Assembly: GCF_018446385.1 (NCBI RefSeq)
Contig: NC_055996.1
Coordinates: forward strand, 126,652,532-126,716,531
DNA from: Zingiber officinale
Lineage: Eukaryota > Streptophyta > Magnoliopsida > Zingiberales > Zingiberaceae
Direction: 5' to 3'
Length of the DNA: 64,000 nt
The notes below the pieces were generated by a model, which saw only the letters and a program-made list of their open reading frames with translations, did no database searches and was not told where the DNA came from. This document shows, piece after piece, positions 24,101 to 36,437 of this stretch (within the stretch, counting starts at the first letter, position 1; every line of letters begins with the position of its first letter). Made by a program: the position numbers and the translations under genes.

Positions 24101-24243
24101 GGTGTTTGTTTTCTTTTATTGTTATTATTCTAGCCGCATGTGGCTGAGGTTTATAGTGATTGTAGAAAAGTTTCAGATTGTCCGCCGTACAGGGGAGATG
24201 CTGCCGAAATTTCTTCGGACAGAGACTCCTCCGGGGCGTGACA
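21185..24243 (+). mobile_element. 3.06 kb gypsy-type solo LTR (Tekay/Del-like), target duplication AAAAC
   Basis: It starts TGTAAAATACCG, ends GGGGCGTGACA, and is flanked by AAAAC at 21180-21184 and 24244-24248. TATA-like ataaaaatagg and a CT-rich leader followed by a GC-rich segment (21410-21860) suggest plus-strand transcription when it was active. No internal domain remains, so it is a solo LTR nested in the SIRE-type element. Several overlapping frames in the GC-rich part (21316-21853) are non-homologous. Lineage is assigned from length and ends only. Confidence 0.78.
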
Positions 24244-24299
24244 AAAACTCAGGTTTTAAAATAAGTTAATTAAATATTTATTTCGAAGATCGACTTCCA

Positions 24300-25705
24300 G
24301 GCTATGGCGAGGCACTGGGCCTTCTTGGGTATGGGATCATCCACCACTTCTAGACAAAGCCTTTCAAATAAAATTGAATATTTAATTTTCTTATTTTAAC
24401 TCTTAGGTCTAACTAGTCAAGTGTAAATCACACCTAGGTCCTTACCTATCATAGTCTAAGCATATATAATAAAAGCAGTAAAAAGCAAGCATCAAACAAT
24501 TTTATTTTATAATAAAAATGGTCTTTTTATTGGCTTCCCCTGGATCATAGCCTCGATAAGGTCTATCAAGGTAATGAATTTGATCCTTGGGGATCCAATA
24601 TTGTCCAAGTCCAACTTGATTAACCAAGATCGACTTGGGGACTCATGCTTGGACTATGTTTCTATTTGATCTATTTATGATTGATAGATATGATTTGAAT
24701 TTATGTTTACACTTAAATTCAAGTCCGAATCTATTGTAAATGGCTCTTTGTTTTCCAAGAATTAGATTAAGATTCTTGGAACCCAACGTGAACCGTTCCA
24801 ACGTATCTTTAAGTTCTTTAACTTGAGTTTTCAAATTAAAATTTTCTTCCTCAAGTTGTTAGACTTGAGTTGAATTTCCAATTTGAATCGGCTCAGTCAA
24901 AGGACTCGAGTTAGTCGCTTCCTTAAGGGTTGTTACCTCCTTTTGGAGTGACTTGACCCGGACGTTGAATTTAGCCAATTTCTTTAACAAATAAGAAACT
25001 AAGTTTTGTAAATCGTCTACTTGAGTCCCGGTGAATAGAGAACTTACAGTAGGGTTAGGTCCTTCGAAAACGAATATGAATCCGTGGCTTCGCTCGAACT
25101 CAATTTCTGATTCTCTCTCGGTTTCAGTCTCGAACTCGGACTCGGTTTCGACAATATTTGCTTGTACCGGTAGAGCGAGGAAGCTTGCTTGTTCTTCTTC
25201 GTCGGATTCGTCTGATGACTCGAACCTTCAGTGCTTTCTTCTTTCTAGCCTCCTTTGTCTTGCTTATACCTGCAACCAACGCAATACCTTTCTCGGCCGG
25301 AGTAGTATTAGTCTGCTCATGTAACTTAAATAATTCATCTATTAAATCATGCTTACATACTTTCGTCTCGGAAGTACCTTCGTGTAACTCAATCAGCTTC
25401 TCCCATAGCTCTTTTGCGCTTGAGAATGGGCCGACTTGGTTTAGCTCCTCCTTTGTTAGACCACATTGAAGAGTATACGTTGCTTTAGAATTGGCCTCGA
25501 CCTTCTTTATTTGACTTGCGTCCCAGTTCTCGCATGGTACTGGTTTTCCCAAGCCGTCGAGTGGAAGAGTGATCCCAGTCTTGATGATCATCCATATCTC
25601 AAATTGGATTTGTAAGTATGACTCCATTCGACCTTTCCAGTAGCCGAAGTTCTTGTTGGAGAAGAGCGGAGGTCGGGTTGTGCTGTAGCCTTCTTGATGG
25701 GTCAT
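24300..25705 (-). pseudogene. Gag gene of the SIRE-type copia element (fossil)
   Basis: Read on the minus strand from the Met near 25705, the product has the UBN2/DUF4219 gag pattern: PPLFSNKNFGYWKGRMESYL near the start, then ANSKATYTLQCGLTKEELNQ and AKELWEKLIELHEGT, which is the typical SIRE gag core. Further on, a coiled-coil-like segment with LGSKNLNLILGKQRA, typical of the C-terminal half of SIRE gag, is seen near 24640-24830. The gene is a fossil with several breaks. Confidence 0.75.
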
Positions 25706-26063
25706 TGAAGAAAATATCTCACACACACAATAAGGAAAAGAAACAAATGTCCCAAGACTTTGTCTTGTATTAGTAGTGTGGAAGAAAAATAAAAATAGCA
25801 ACTTACTAATTTCGGGAATAATAAAAAAATATTAATAAAATATTTTTTAAAAAATAAAAAATATTATTTCAAACTTTTGAAAATGCAATATTTCGTTAAT
25901 ACCGACCAAAGGTGAAAAGATGAAAATGAATTTTTCAAAAATAGTTTTAGAGGGAAAAAAAATGAAAGGCGTAAAGTTTTATTTTTAACATAAACGATAT
26001 CAATTTTTCTTTCAAAAAAGGAACCCCCCTGCTTGATTGGTGGTTTCACCAAATCAAAACGGC

Positions 26064-26080
26064 CTGACTCTGATACCAAT
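26064..26080 (-). other. Primer binding site of the SIRE-type element
   Basis: On the minus strand TTGGTATCAGAGTCAGG directly follows the LTR end, complementary to the 3' end of initiator tRNA-Met as in most plant LTR retrotransposons. Confidence 0.8.
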
Positions 26081-27502
26081 TGTTTGATTAAGATGCGCTA
26101 GAAGGGGGGGTGAATAACGCTCATGGCTTTCACTTATCGTTTTAGAAAATGTTCGAGTAAAGCAGTGGAAAATAAAACACACGCAAGAAGACCCAAGTAT
26201 TTTTACTTGGTTCGGAGCCTTGGGCGACTCCTACTCCAAGGCCCACGATCGTTGATCGCATTCGGTGGGCAATCACTATCATCCGTAAATCTTTTATAAT
26301 TTTAAAGTACAAGTACTGAATAAAGAATTATACCGACAGTACAAATAGATGAAGAAAGTCATTGTCAGTTGTCGGAGTGTCGGAATAGTAGAGCGTAGTT
26401 GGAGCGTTTAGAGCAGTGTACAAGAGCACAGGTTGTTCAGTTTTCATTTTTCTCAAAGCTGCTCCCCGAGGCTCCTTTTATAGCCTCTGCAAGACTGATC
26501 CAGTTCCTCAAAGCTCGGGATCAGGTTTGACCCGAAGCGGATCGGTCAACCGATCCCTATGTTCGATCGACCGATCAGATGATCTCCTCCTCATTCGATC
26601 CGCTCACTTCGCTTCGATCTGGTCAAGTCCTATCCTTGGTTCGGTCGACCGATTAGATGACCTCCTCATTCGATCTGATCCCCTCTGCTTTGATCTGGTC
26701 AACTCTCATCCTTGGTTCGGTCGACTGATCCCCAGGTTTGGTCGACCGATCCCTCGATTGAACCCGATCTGCAATATGGAAATCTGGTCCTTTTGTGCTG
26801 TGGTTCGGTCGACCAATCAGGTCGTTCGATCGACCAATCCGGTCGTTCGGTCAACTGATCATGGCTAAGTTTGCCCCTGTAGAAATGTTAGTTTCCTGTA
26901 AAACAGAGTTAGACAAATAGCAAATAAAACAAATAATTTGGCAGCTTCGGGTTGTCCAGTCTGACTTCGGATTTTCGACCGGAACCCTAGGTCGAACCGA
27001 TGCTTATTTTTCCCTTTGCGGGGAATGCACCCTCACCTACTCCACTCAGGAGAGCATACCTGTTGCCAGTCTGGTCCTCCAGACCAACTGAACTTTTTGC
27101 CTAGGGTTACCACCCCCTAGGACCTAGGATTATCTGCCCTAGGGTTTTTCGACACCTAGGGTTTCCTCCCCCTTGGACCTAAGGTTACCCCCCCTTAGGA
27201 TTTCCACCACCTAGGGTTACCACCCCCTCGGACCTAAGGTTGCCACCCCTTAGGGTTTTCCTCCACCTAGGTTACCACCCCTTAGGACCTAAGGTTACCG
27301 CCCCTTAGGGTTTTCCACCACGTAGGGTTACCATCCCTTAGGACCTAGGGTTACCACCCCCTAGGATTTTTCACCTGCCTAACCGCAGTTAGTACTTTCC
27401 TGCAACCTCATTCACACACATTAGATAACAAACCAACTTAACTTGAACCTTTTGACATAATCAAAACACCGGTTCAATCGTCGGATGTTTCCCGCACCAA
27501 CA
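26081..27502 (-). repeat. 5' LTR of the SIRE-type element
   Basis: 1422 bp copy matching 17885-19294, beginning (minus strand) TGTTGGTGCGGG and ending ATCAAACA. It holds the same gtcgaccgatc-rich block and ctaggaccta minisatellite. Frame 26416-26868 is repeat-encoded. Confidence 0.9.
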
Positions 27503-28195
27503 ATTCTAGAAGGTATCTCTACACCTGGTAAGTAGAGGTAAGTCACTTGAGGAGAGTGATTAAGTGAGGACGCGTCCCCATTCGAAGGGATAGTAGGCGT
27601 CGGTCCAATTTAGGTCCATTTCGAAAATCTAAATTGAGATCATAACTAGATCCTGGTCTCAGAGAGACATGATCTAATTACTACTACTTATTATTGTTAT
27701 GCTAACATTGTCTTGTAGGTTATTGGACTAACACTTGTTGCAAGGTAAAAGAAGCACAAAAGGCCTCGGGTGAATAGTGCTCGAGGCACCTTCTATGATA
27801 TGGAAGGCGCCTTCACACTATTCATGGAAGACATCTTTAGTGCCATAAAAGGCACTTTCCATAAGATAAAATTCAGACTTCGTCACAAATAAGGACCAGG
27901 CTGTTCAGGATCAGATTTCTCATATTGGAGGCGCCTTCAAGGCTACAGAAGGTGCCTTCCACACCCTTTATAAGGCTGTTTCGCCCAAGCTATCAACAAT
28001 AACTACTACACGAGCTTTTACATGTTCGATCAGCTTTCCGACTGCTTCGACTTCTTGTTGCTACTTCATAGAAGTTTGTCTGCCACCAAGCTGCCCTTCC
28101 GAGTCATCCAATCATCTCCGACAGATCGACAACAACACACGAGCACTCTTAATTGTTAGTAATATTTTATCAAGTGTTGCACTTTTTATTACTAT

Positions 28196-29541
28196 TGATA
28201 CGGGTTATGAAGAATGGATCTATTTTTCTAGTAAAGAGGGAAAGAAGACTAGACGAACAACGATGTTCGTATAGGCACAGTGGGCAAGGACTGACTGAGC
28301 AAAAAAGGCCGACCGAGTATCTAAGTTCGGCCGACTGAAACAGGTCGAGCAAGAACAGCCGGTCGAGCAGAAGAAGCATATGACCCCATAGCAGACAAGG
28401 CACAGTATGCTCGACAGGTAAGACCGACCGAGCGGAAAAGGCCGACTGAGTATCTAAGTTCGGCAGGCCGAGCAAGAACAGCCAGTCGAGCATAAGAAGC
28501 ATGCGACCCTATAGCAGACAAGGCACAGTATGCTCGACAGGTAAGACCGACCGAGCGGAAAAGGCCGACCGAGTATCTAAGTTCGGCAGGCTGAGACAGC
28601 CCGAGCAAGAACAATCGGTCGAGTAGAAGAAGCATGTGGCCCCATAGTAGACAAGACACAGTATGCTCGATAGGTAAGACCGACCGAGCGGAAAAGGTCG
28701 ACCGAGTATCTAAGTTCGGTTGGCCGAGACAGACCGAGCAAGAACAGCCGGTCGAGCGGAAGAAGCATATGGCCCCATAGCAGACAAGGCACAGTGTGCT
28801 CGACAGGTGAAGACCGACCGAGCGAAAGAGGCCGACCGAGTCTTGCACCGTTTGACTTCTCACAAACTCTGGCATATATAAATCATACGGAAATACTTTG
28901 TGATTATATGAGGGCTTAACTAATTTAGCGGGAAATGTCTTCTAGAAGCTTGTACAAGTTTGCTAAACGACAAAGAAGGTACATATGGGGTACGATAAAG
29001 ATTCCTTAAACTATTTTCACAAGTGGTGCTTACGTCATCTCATAACCAACTTCAACGAACCGGGGTCCACCTCATGACTGTGGAGGTCAAGTGAGGTGAT
29101 ATAAAAAGGGGAATCCTCTCCACTGGCAAGGCAAGTGATCATCAAGACATAACTCAAGCCCTAATTTTCATCTTCTTCCAGATTATTTCCTCTTCTCGCC
29201 GGAAACTAACTTGAGTGTCGGAGGGCCTAGCTAGGGATTCCCAGTCTGGTCTTAGGTCACTAACGCTTTGTCGGCAAGTCTCATTGTGTGCAGGATCACG
29301 GGATCACTTCATTCATTGGATCGTCGGATTTCTGCTGATCTTTGGAGTCATCTCACCGGCGTTCTCTTTTGGGAGGTACTATTCATAGGATCCGCTTTGG
29401 TTTTCAGATTGGTTATCTTGTCTCCAAGCGCAAGTGAGGTCCGCTATTGTTTTATCGGATCCTCTCTGGTTCACCGATATCAGAATTCGCCATCACCTCT
29501 CGTCACCAGTGCTTCATCTCGCAAGCTCTCAAACAGGATCA
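28196..29541 (+). mobile_element. Gypsy-type solo LTR (1.35 kb), target duplication ACTAT
   Basis: It starts TGATACGGGTTATG, ends AAACAGGATCA, and is flanked by ACTAT at 28191-28195 and 29542-29546. A TATA box (gatataaaaagggg, near 29099) and the downstream string cgccggaaact.acttgagtg, then tcggaggg, are shared with the LTR at 37589-38429, so both belong to one family. No internal coding region. It interrupts the old SIRE-type solo LTR. Confidence 0.75.
28265..28850. repeat. Minisatellite of about 125-135 bp units inside the gypsy-type LTR
   Basis: Four to five copies of a unit containing gaccgaccgagcggaaaagg, gagtatctaagttcgg, aagaacagccggtcgag and aagacaaggcacagtatgctc-like strings. The repeat keeps one minus-strand frame open for 184 residues (28321-28875), an artefact of the repeat. 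Confidence 0.85.
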
Positions 29542-29839
29542 ACTATTTTAAAAAAGGGAAGCGTAGGCTGTTACATTATCCCTATCTATTGTGTTCGATC
29601 ATCTCTTTCGGTGGTTCCAGGAGAGACATTTAGTGGATTGCCCATCGATAGGTCCAAGGGACTTGGGACTTGGAGTAGGAGTTTTCAAAGGCTCCAAACC
29701 AAATAAATTTTTGTGTTCATGTCTTTTTCCGTTTCTATATATTTCCTTTTCCGCTGCGTACTTTTGTTTTAATACATAAAAAGATGAGTTTTTTAAAATC
29801 ACGCGATTCACCCTACTCTCATGTGCATCTCGATCTACA

Positions 29840-30805
29840 ATATTTTCTTCTGTCCCTGAATAATTCAATATATTTATAAAAGAAGTATTGAAATTTCCAT
29901 CTATTTCGAATACTAATAAAGAATGAAAGAAAGAAAGAAAGAACAAGTAGAGAGTGAGGAGACTGATAAGATGAATAAAAAAAATGAAAGATTGAAGATA
30001 TATTTATAGTTTTTTAAATAAAATAATAATTTTTTATTGTGAAAAAAACTAACAAATTAGTCGATGTTGTGCAACGACTTCATTTGTATTTTTTTTTACA
30101 AATATTAAAAAAATAAAATTATTTTAATAATTAAAAAAAATATTGAAGAAGTGGCTCCGTAAACACGGAGCTGCTTCCTCGATAACACTAAAGGAGAGCT
30201 CCTTCAGAGCATTTACATCATAGTGGGAGCTTCGAAGATGATTTTTCCTATCTGCCAGATACATTTGGGAGGACAAATAACTTTTTATCTTGTCGTCAGC
30301 ATCTAAGATTTTTCATTTCACAATAAAAAATGACCCACAACATATCATAGCTAAGATTCAAACATGAATACTTAATTAGACTATTGAATACCTTATCATT
30401 GTATAGGATTGACTTCAGACATAGGCCATTAAGACTAGAGCTCCAAATTTATTAGGACCCATTACTTTTAATATTTTAATTTAGTTTTATTTAATTGTAT
30501 TTTAAAAGAATAGCCATCACACTACAAGATATGAGTACCGTTCACTTTTATTTAATTATTAGTACCGATTCATTTATAATATTAAATTATTTTATTTTTT
30601 AATTACTATTTTTAATTATGTACTATAAGACCTAATTAATTTTTCTTTCCAATATCTCTCAAAATTCCTACTTGTGGATGATTAGATAGCTTTTCTATCT
30701 CTAGTCATTACTTTATATTCTTTTTTTTTTTCTCATCAATAATTCCATACCTTTCTCCTCCCTCATCAAACCTTTCTCCTCCTCTTTCACAGGTAAAACT
30801 CTCAA
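29840..30805. other. AT-rich intergenic sequence
   Basis: No gene recognised. A short GAAA tract lies at 29924-29942. 30130-30240 has a hairpin-like gtggctccgtaaacacggagc segment that may be a MITE end. Confidence 0.45.
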
Positions 30806-33800
30806 TATTGATGATAAAATTTCTACACTTTATTAATGATAATATGTGGTATATAAATATCATTACAGAGTGAAAAATAAGAAAACACATAAAATAATAT
30901 AAAATAAATAAGTATTTCATAATAATAGTTATTCTCTAATAATTAGGAAACAAATAGGTATTTCCTAATAATAATTATTCCATGATAACTAGTAAACAAA
31001 TAAGTATATACTAATAATAATTATTTCCTAATACGCTCCCTCAAGATGGTGTCCCAGAAATGACACTAATCTTGCCGCAAATAGTAAACAAACATGGTAA
31101 CCAGAAGAAATAGGATTAGCTAAAAGATTAGCTAAAAGATAGGTGACATCCAAATTATCAGTGAAGAGCACAACAGACATGATAACCAGAAGAAGCAGGT
31201 CTGTCAAAAATGACTTAATTCATTGGATCTCAGATGTCGTTGAGGCAATTGCGTTGCGAAGAGCGCGCAACTGTGCATTGTTTGGTAGATTTCCAGGAAA
31301 TTGGATTAACACCCAGAAAAATAATAAATGCACCCGTAAAACACCGATCATCTGGATCTCCTGCCTAGTTCGCATCGGATAAATCATGAAGAGTAAGAGG
31401 TGTATCCGCAAGAAGACAAATGTCAAGATCCCTAGTACCATTGAGATATTGAAGTAGACGCTTCACAGCGCCCAAATGTGTCTCTGAAGGAGTATGCATA
31501 AACTATGAGAGCTTGTTGACCGCAAAGGAAATATCAGAACAAGTTATACGGAGATGTTGTAAGCTTCCAACCACTTGTCGGAACTTAGTCGCATAAAAAA
31601 ACAAAGATCCATCATGTAAAGTAAGACGAGAGCCAGCAGCAATAGGAGTGGAGACCGGCTTGGAGTCAAGCATGTGAATTTTGGAGAGAAGATCAATGAC
31701 ATACTTTTGCTGAGACAAGAGAAGACCATTTGAGGTTGGGTGAACCTCAACGCCGTAGAAGAGGGAAAGAGTCCCGAGATCCTTAATAGAAATTTTTGCA
31801 TGAAGTTTATATACTATGACATCAACAGAAGAAGCATCACTCCCTGTAATGATTAGATCATCAATATATACAAGGAAATAGATAAGAGTACCATCTCAAA
31901 AATAAACAAATAAGGAGGTGTCAGCCCGAGATGCGACAAAGCCAAGAGAGACCAAGAAAGCGCGAAGCTCCAAATACTAAGCGTGCGGAGCCTGCTTCAG
32001 GCCATAAAGCGCCTTATGCAAATGACACATGATCCGGAAACTTAGCACTGCACATACCTGAAGGTTGCACCATATAAACTCCTCTTCAAGGTGACCATTA
32101 TGAAACACATTGTTGACATCAAGTTGGCGAAGACACCACCCCCGATTCACAGCCAGACTAAGAACAATGCGCATTGTTACTGGATTAATAATAGGGCTAA
32201 ATGTATCATGAAAGTCAACACCAGGACGCTGATGAAAATCCTTGGCAACAAGGCAAACCTTATACCGATCAATTGAGCCATCAGAATTATGCTTAATGCT
32301 AAACACCCACCTGTTACCCACAAGATTTTGGTCTAGCGAAGGCGGGACAAGAGTCCAAGTCTCATTACGGAAAACAACATCATACTCTTCGTGCATGACA
32401 TGCACCCAATTCGAATCTTTGAGCGCCTGCGTGACAGAGGAGGGTTCACAGGGTTGTGGAATGCTAGTATGAAGAAGATACTTTGGATTGGGTTTGTAGA
32501 TGACTTTTTTGGAGCGAGTTTGCATGGGGTGTTGGTTTCGAGAAGCGAGAGGGGAATAGAGAGGCGATGGGCTAGAGGGTTGGTCACCACCAGGCAGCGT
32601 GGACGACCCGACAACAAGAGGCGGTGATGGCAGCGACGATGACAATAGTGAACAAGTCATTTGTCGACGGCTACAACTAGTGGCAGGTTGCGGAACCGGT
32701 GTCGGAGGGTCCCATGAGAGGACTGGTGTAGCAGAGAGCTCAGAATTAATGTCTATTACTGTGGAATCCAAGGAGGAGGTAATGAAAAATGGAAAAACAT
32801 GCTCCACAAACTTAACATGACGAAATACAAAAACTCTTTTGAGAGTGACATCATAGCACAAGAAGACACTCTGGGTGAGAGAATAGCCAAGGAAGAAACA
32901 AGAGGTTGACTTGAGATCAAGCTTGTGGTGAGAGTAGGGTCGCAGCCACGGAAAGTATAGACACCCAAAAACTCGAAGCTTAGAAAGATCAGGAACGATG
33001 GTAAACAATTTTTCAAAATAGGACATATGGGAAAGACCAACCTTAGACATGTGGTTAATCAAATAGACTGCTGCAGCAAAGGCATAAGACCAGAAAGTGA
33101 GTGGAATAGACGCTCTGTGCAATAAAGTGAGACCAATTTCGACAATATGATGATGACGACGTTCAGAGTATCCATTGTGTTCAAGAGTGTGTAGAGGAGT
33201 GGTAAGGTGACTATACCATGAGTAGCAAGAAAGGAGCGAAGAGCTAAGAATTCACCTCCATTGTCAGTGAAGAGTATTTAATAGTCATCGAGAATTGATT
33301 TTCAACAAGAGTTTTGAATGCAATAAAGGTAGAGTATACATCAGATTTTTTGAGTAAGGGATAAAGCCATATATACTTTGTAAAATGATCAACAAAGATA
33401 ACATAATACTTGAGTCCATCAAATGATGATATAGGAGATGTTCAAACATCAGAAAAGATAATATCCAAAGGAGCACGAGATGAAATACTAGATTTATGAA
33501 AGGACAATTTATTACTCTTATTAATATTGCACGAGGTGTATAAAAAATTAGACAAAGTATCCGCAGGAAATGAAAGACCCAATGATAAAAAAAAACGTTG
33601 CAAAACATCTAATGATGGATGACCTAAATGACTATGCCATAAGGAAATAGATGACGAGACAGACACATAAAAGGTGGAAGGGAATGATAGCAGAGACACA
33701 AATTTTGGCCAGTAATATACATCATCTCTATGGATCCCGCTGACCAGTGTCGCTCCGGTACGATGATCCAACACTTGAAAATAAGAATTAAAGAAAAGAA

Positions 33801-35374
33801 ATGTAATAGAATTAGTAACACAAAGTGCAGCGACAGAAATCAAATTTTTTGACATAGATGACACAAATAAAACATTAGAGAAAACTAAAGGGAAAGATGG
33901 AGTGGAGAAAGAGAAAGAATCAGTGTGTGTAATGGGTAGTCTAGAACCATCACCAATGACGACGCTATCATTCCCAGAGTAAGGCTCATGCAAGGAGAGA
34001 GTAGTGAGATTAGTGGTGACATGATGAGAGGCGCCAAAGTCGACCACTCATTCCTGAGAATAAGACGGAGGTGTAAAATGAACAGCCGTGTGCGCAAACG
34101 GTGCACTATACACTGGACGTGAAGCACACGGAGGAGTTGGCGAAAGTAGAGCAAGCATCGAGGTAGTCATATGACCATACTGGCGAGCAGAGTGACCTTG
34201 AACACCACATATTTGATAGTGCCCAAGATAACGATTGGGGCTGGACACAGCTGGATGCGCAGGAGCACGTGCAGACAGCCAGGAGTAGATAAGTGTGGCT
34301 GATGGGACATCGATGAAACCTGCTGGCGACCACTACGATAGTTTGAATACCAATTATGAGAATTCCCTACGGAGACATAAGAGCAGTCATTGGCGTCAAA
34401 GATGGAGATGGCGTCGAGACTTTTAATTGGGCTTCATAGCTGAGGAGTTGCTCGAATAGCTCATCAAAGGTAATAGGGACGTCACGAACTTGCAGAGCAT
34501 GTGAGATATTGTAATAATCTTGGCTAAGACCATTCAGAACACGAATAGGGAGCTCATCAAAATCAACTTTGACATTCATAAGCGCAAGAACATCAATATT
34601 TCTTTTGATGTCCTACTTATAATCAGTGATAGATTTGTTACCCTATTGAGGGCTGACAAGATTTTGACAATGAGTCATAATCCTGCCACGTGAGGGAGCA
34701 ACGTAGGTTATCTCCAACATCTGTCATGCGCCTCTAGATGAAGTTGATGAAGAAATAAACTGCACAAGAGTATGAGACATCAAACCTATAATAGTGTTGA
34801 GGAGAAGTTGATCCTAACGAAGCCAGAGAATATGATCATGATTCGTCTGAGGGAGCGTGGCGTCTGTAGACGTTATCTGCGCAGGGGGCAGGGACATAAG
34901 CCATCAACAAAACCCAATAAGTCATATCCAAGTAGAAGAGACGTGAATTACAAGCGCCAGATAGAATAATTGGAGGTGGTGAGTTTCAACGGTACTTAAG
35001 CATTGACGTTGAGAACCACAAGGGTGGAAGGTGAATCAGGAGTATTTGTGAGAGATAGCCGGCGAGTGATGTCGTCGGCGGTAGCCATTGTAAAAGGCGG
35101 TTGGTGGATATTGTGGAGAAAAGAAAAAAATTGCTGTTAAGCTTAGCGCTCCGATACCATGTTGATGATAGAATTCATACACTTTATTAATGATAATATA
35201 TTATATATAAATACCATTACAAAGTGAAAAAAAAAAAGTAAAACACATAAAATAATAAAACATATAAAATACTATAAAATAAATAAATATGTCTTAATAA
35301 TAATTATTCTCTAATAATTACTAAACAAATAAATATTTTCTAATAATAATTATTTCAATAATTATTTCCTAATA
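30806..35374 (-). mobile_element. Ty1/copia retrotransposon, complete length, broken; target duplication CTCAA
   Basis: LTRs of about 220 bp lie at 30806-31033 and 35160-35374, flanked by CTCAA at 30801-30805 and 35375-35379. On the minus strand a primer binding site (TGGTATCGGAGC, initiator tRNA-Met) follows the right LTR. Parts in order from right to left are gag with a CX2CX4HX4-type knuckle (34050-34580), protease and integrase (33100-34050), and reverse transcriptase/RNase H (31500-33120; motifs such as NRWVFSIKHNSDGS, LYGLKQAPHA and STPIAAGSRL). Order and small LTRs are typical of an RE1-like copia element. The reading frame carries many breaks (ten or more). LTR divergence of about 10% by eye implies a few million years. 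Confidence 0.9.
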
Positions 35375-35416
35375 CTCAAAAATGTCCTTCTCCCTCCTTC
35401 GCTTTTTCGTCTCATT

Positions 35417-35505
35417 CCACATAATTAAGATTTTTTTATCCATACAACCAATGTGTCTCATTTCACATGAATTAAGATTTTTTTATCCATACAACCAAAG
35501 TTGAA
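35417..35505. repeat. Local direct duplication of about 45 bp
   Basis: The string ctcattccaca.aattaagatttttttatcc, then atacaacca, occurs twice in tandem (35411-35450 and 35457-35505). No function seen. Confidence 0.75.
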
Positions 35506-36437
35506 GGCCGATTTTTTAAAATATTAAATTATTTTTCAATTTTAGTAAAAATTTTAATCACATTGTTAAGTCTGATTGTGTTATTTTTTTTTTATCTTAT
35601 TTTTCCGTATTTTCTTATTCTTTCACATGCCTATCACAATTTATTTCAAAGTCATCTTATATTTACCATAAAAATTTAATTAATAATTTTACATTAAAAT
35701 CTAAAAAATTAAATTTAATATAAAAATCTATTTTTTAAAATTAATAATTTAATTTATTTTTTTAAAATTTGTCAGTATGGATCTCAAATTCAAATGAAAA
35801 ATAAAAAGGATTTATTTAAAAAAAATAAAATCCTAAAATAAAAATTTTACCTGCCCTCACAAAACTTTGAGATGGCCCCACTGTGCATCTCATGGCTTAG
35901 ACTATTTCCAATCGTGTCCCTTTTATATCATTTTGATATAAAAGGAATACCAAATATATTTTAATGTATATCTTAAATTTGTATCATTTTAGTGCAAGTT
36001 AAAATGATGGTGCTGCATTATTCACTTACATCAAAATGATACAAGTATCATTTTTTAAAAGTATAATATATTATAATATTAAATTTATATTTAAAATATT
36101 ATTAAATATTATAAATTAATATTATTTAATTTAATTTATTATGTAAATTTTATATATTATAAATATATATTAGTTATTAAACTAAATAAGTAATATTTAA
36201 AATATTTGTTATATTACTTAAGATTATAACTATTTTAATATTTATAATATTGACAATTTCATAACAAACACACAATTAAATATTTAAAATTTCAAAATAC
36301 ATAACTATAAAATACATAACATATAACTCACGTACACTTTAAAGATGTGGCAAACACTAAAGTAATACATTTAAAATAACTATAATAACATTATAATATT
36401 AAACAAATCAATGTTTAATATTCTGAAAAATTACTTC

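Larger units (their letters stand above)
17885..27502 (-). mobile_element. SIRE-type Ty1/copia retrotransposon, gag-bearing, apparently non-autonomous
   Basis: Two LTRs (17885-19294 and 26081-27502) in the same orientation bracket the element. Flanks ATTCC (17880-17884) and ATTCT (27503-27507) fit a 5 bp target duplication. Read on the minus strand there is a primer binding site matching initiator tRNA-Met (ttggtatcagagtc) next to the right LTR and a purine-rich AAAAAAAGGGGGAGAT tract next to the left LTR. A gag gene is recognisable near the right LTR. No protease, integrase or reverse transcriptase was found. The rest is AT-rich DNA plus a nested 3 kb solo LTR. The LTRs differ by roughly 8% over a 270 bp stretch compared by eye, which suggests an age of a few million years. 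The element is broken. Confidence 0.85.
17515..29839 (+). mobile_element. Old SIRE-type (Ty1/copia) solo LTR, split by two later insertions
   Basis: Three separated pieces, 17515-17884, 27508-28195 and 29547-29839, together make about 1.35 kb. The left end TATTGGTGTAAC and the right end ATCTCGATCTACA correspond to the ends of the 1.4 kb LTRs of the element at 17885-27502, on the opposite strand. The right piece shares ttggagtaggagt, ccgctgcg and the ttcaccc..tct.atgtg end with those LTRs. Flanks CTATT (17510-17514) and ATATT (29840-29844) fit a worn 5 bp target duplication. No internal region remains. It is the oldest layer of this nest. Confidence 0.68.

Noticed and set aside
25031-25469. 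Plus-strand frames of 97 and 103 codons
   Set aside because: Antisense shadows of the SIRE-type gag gene.
28321-28875. 184-codon minus-strand frame
   Set aside because: Encoded by a minisatellite of about 130 bp in an LTR. No domain and no codon-level conservation expected.
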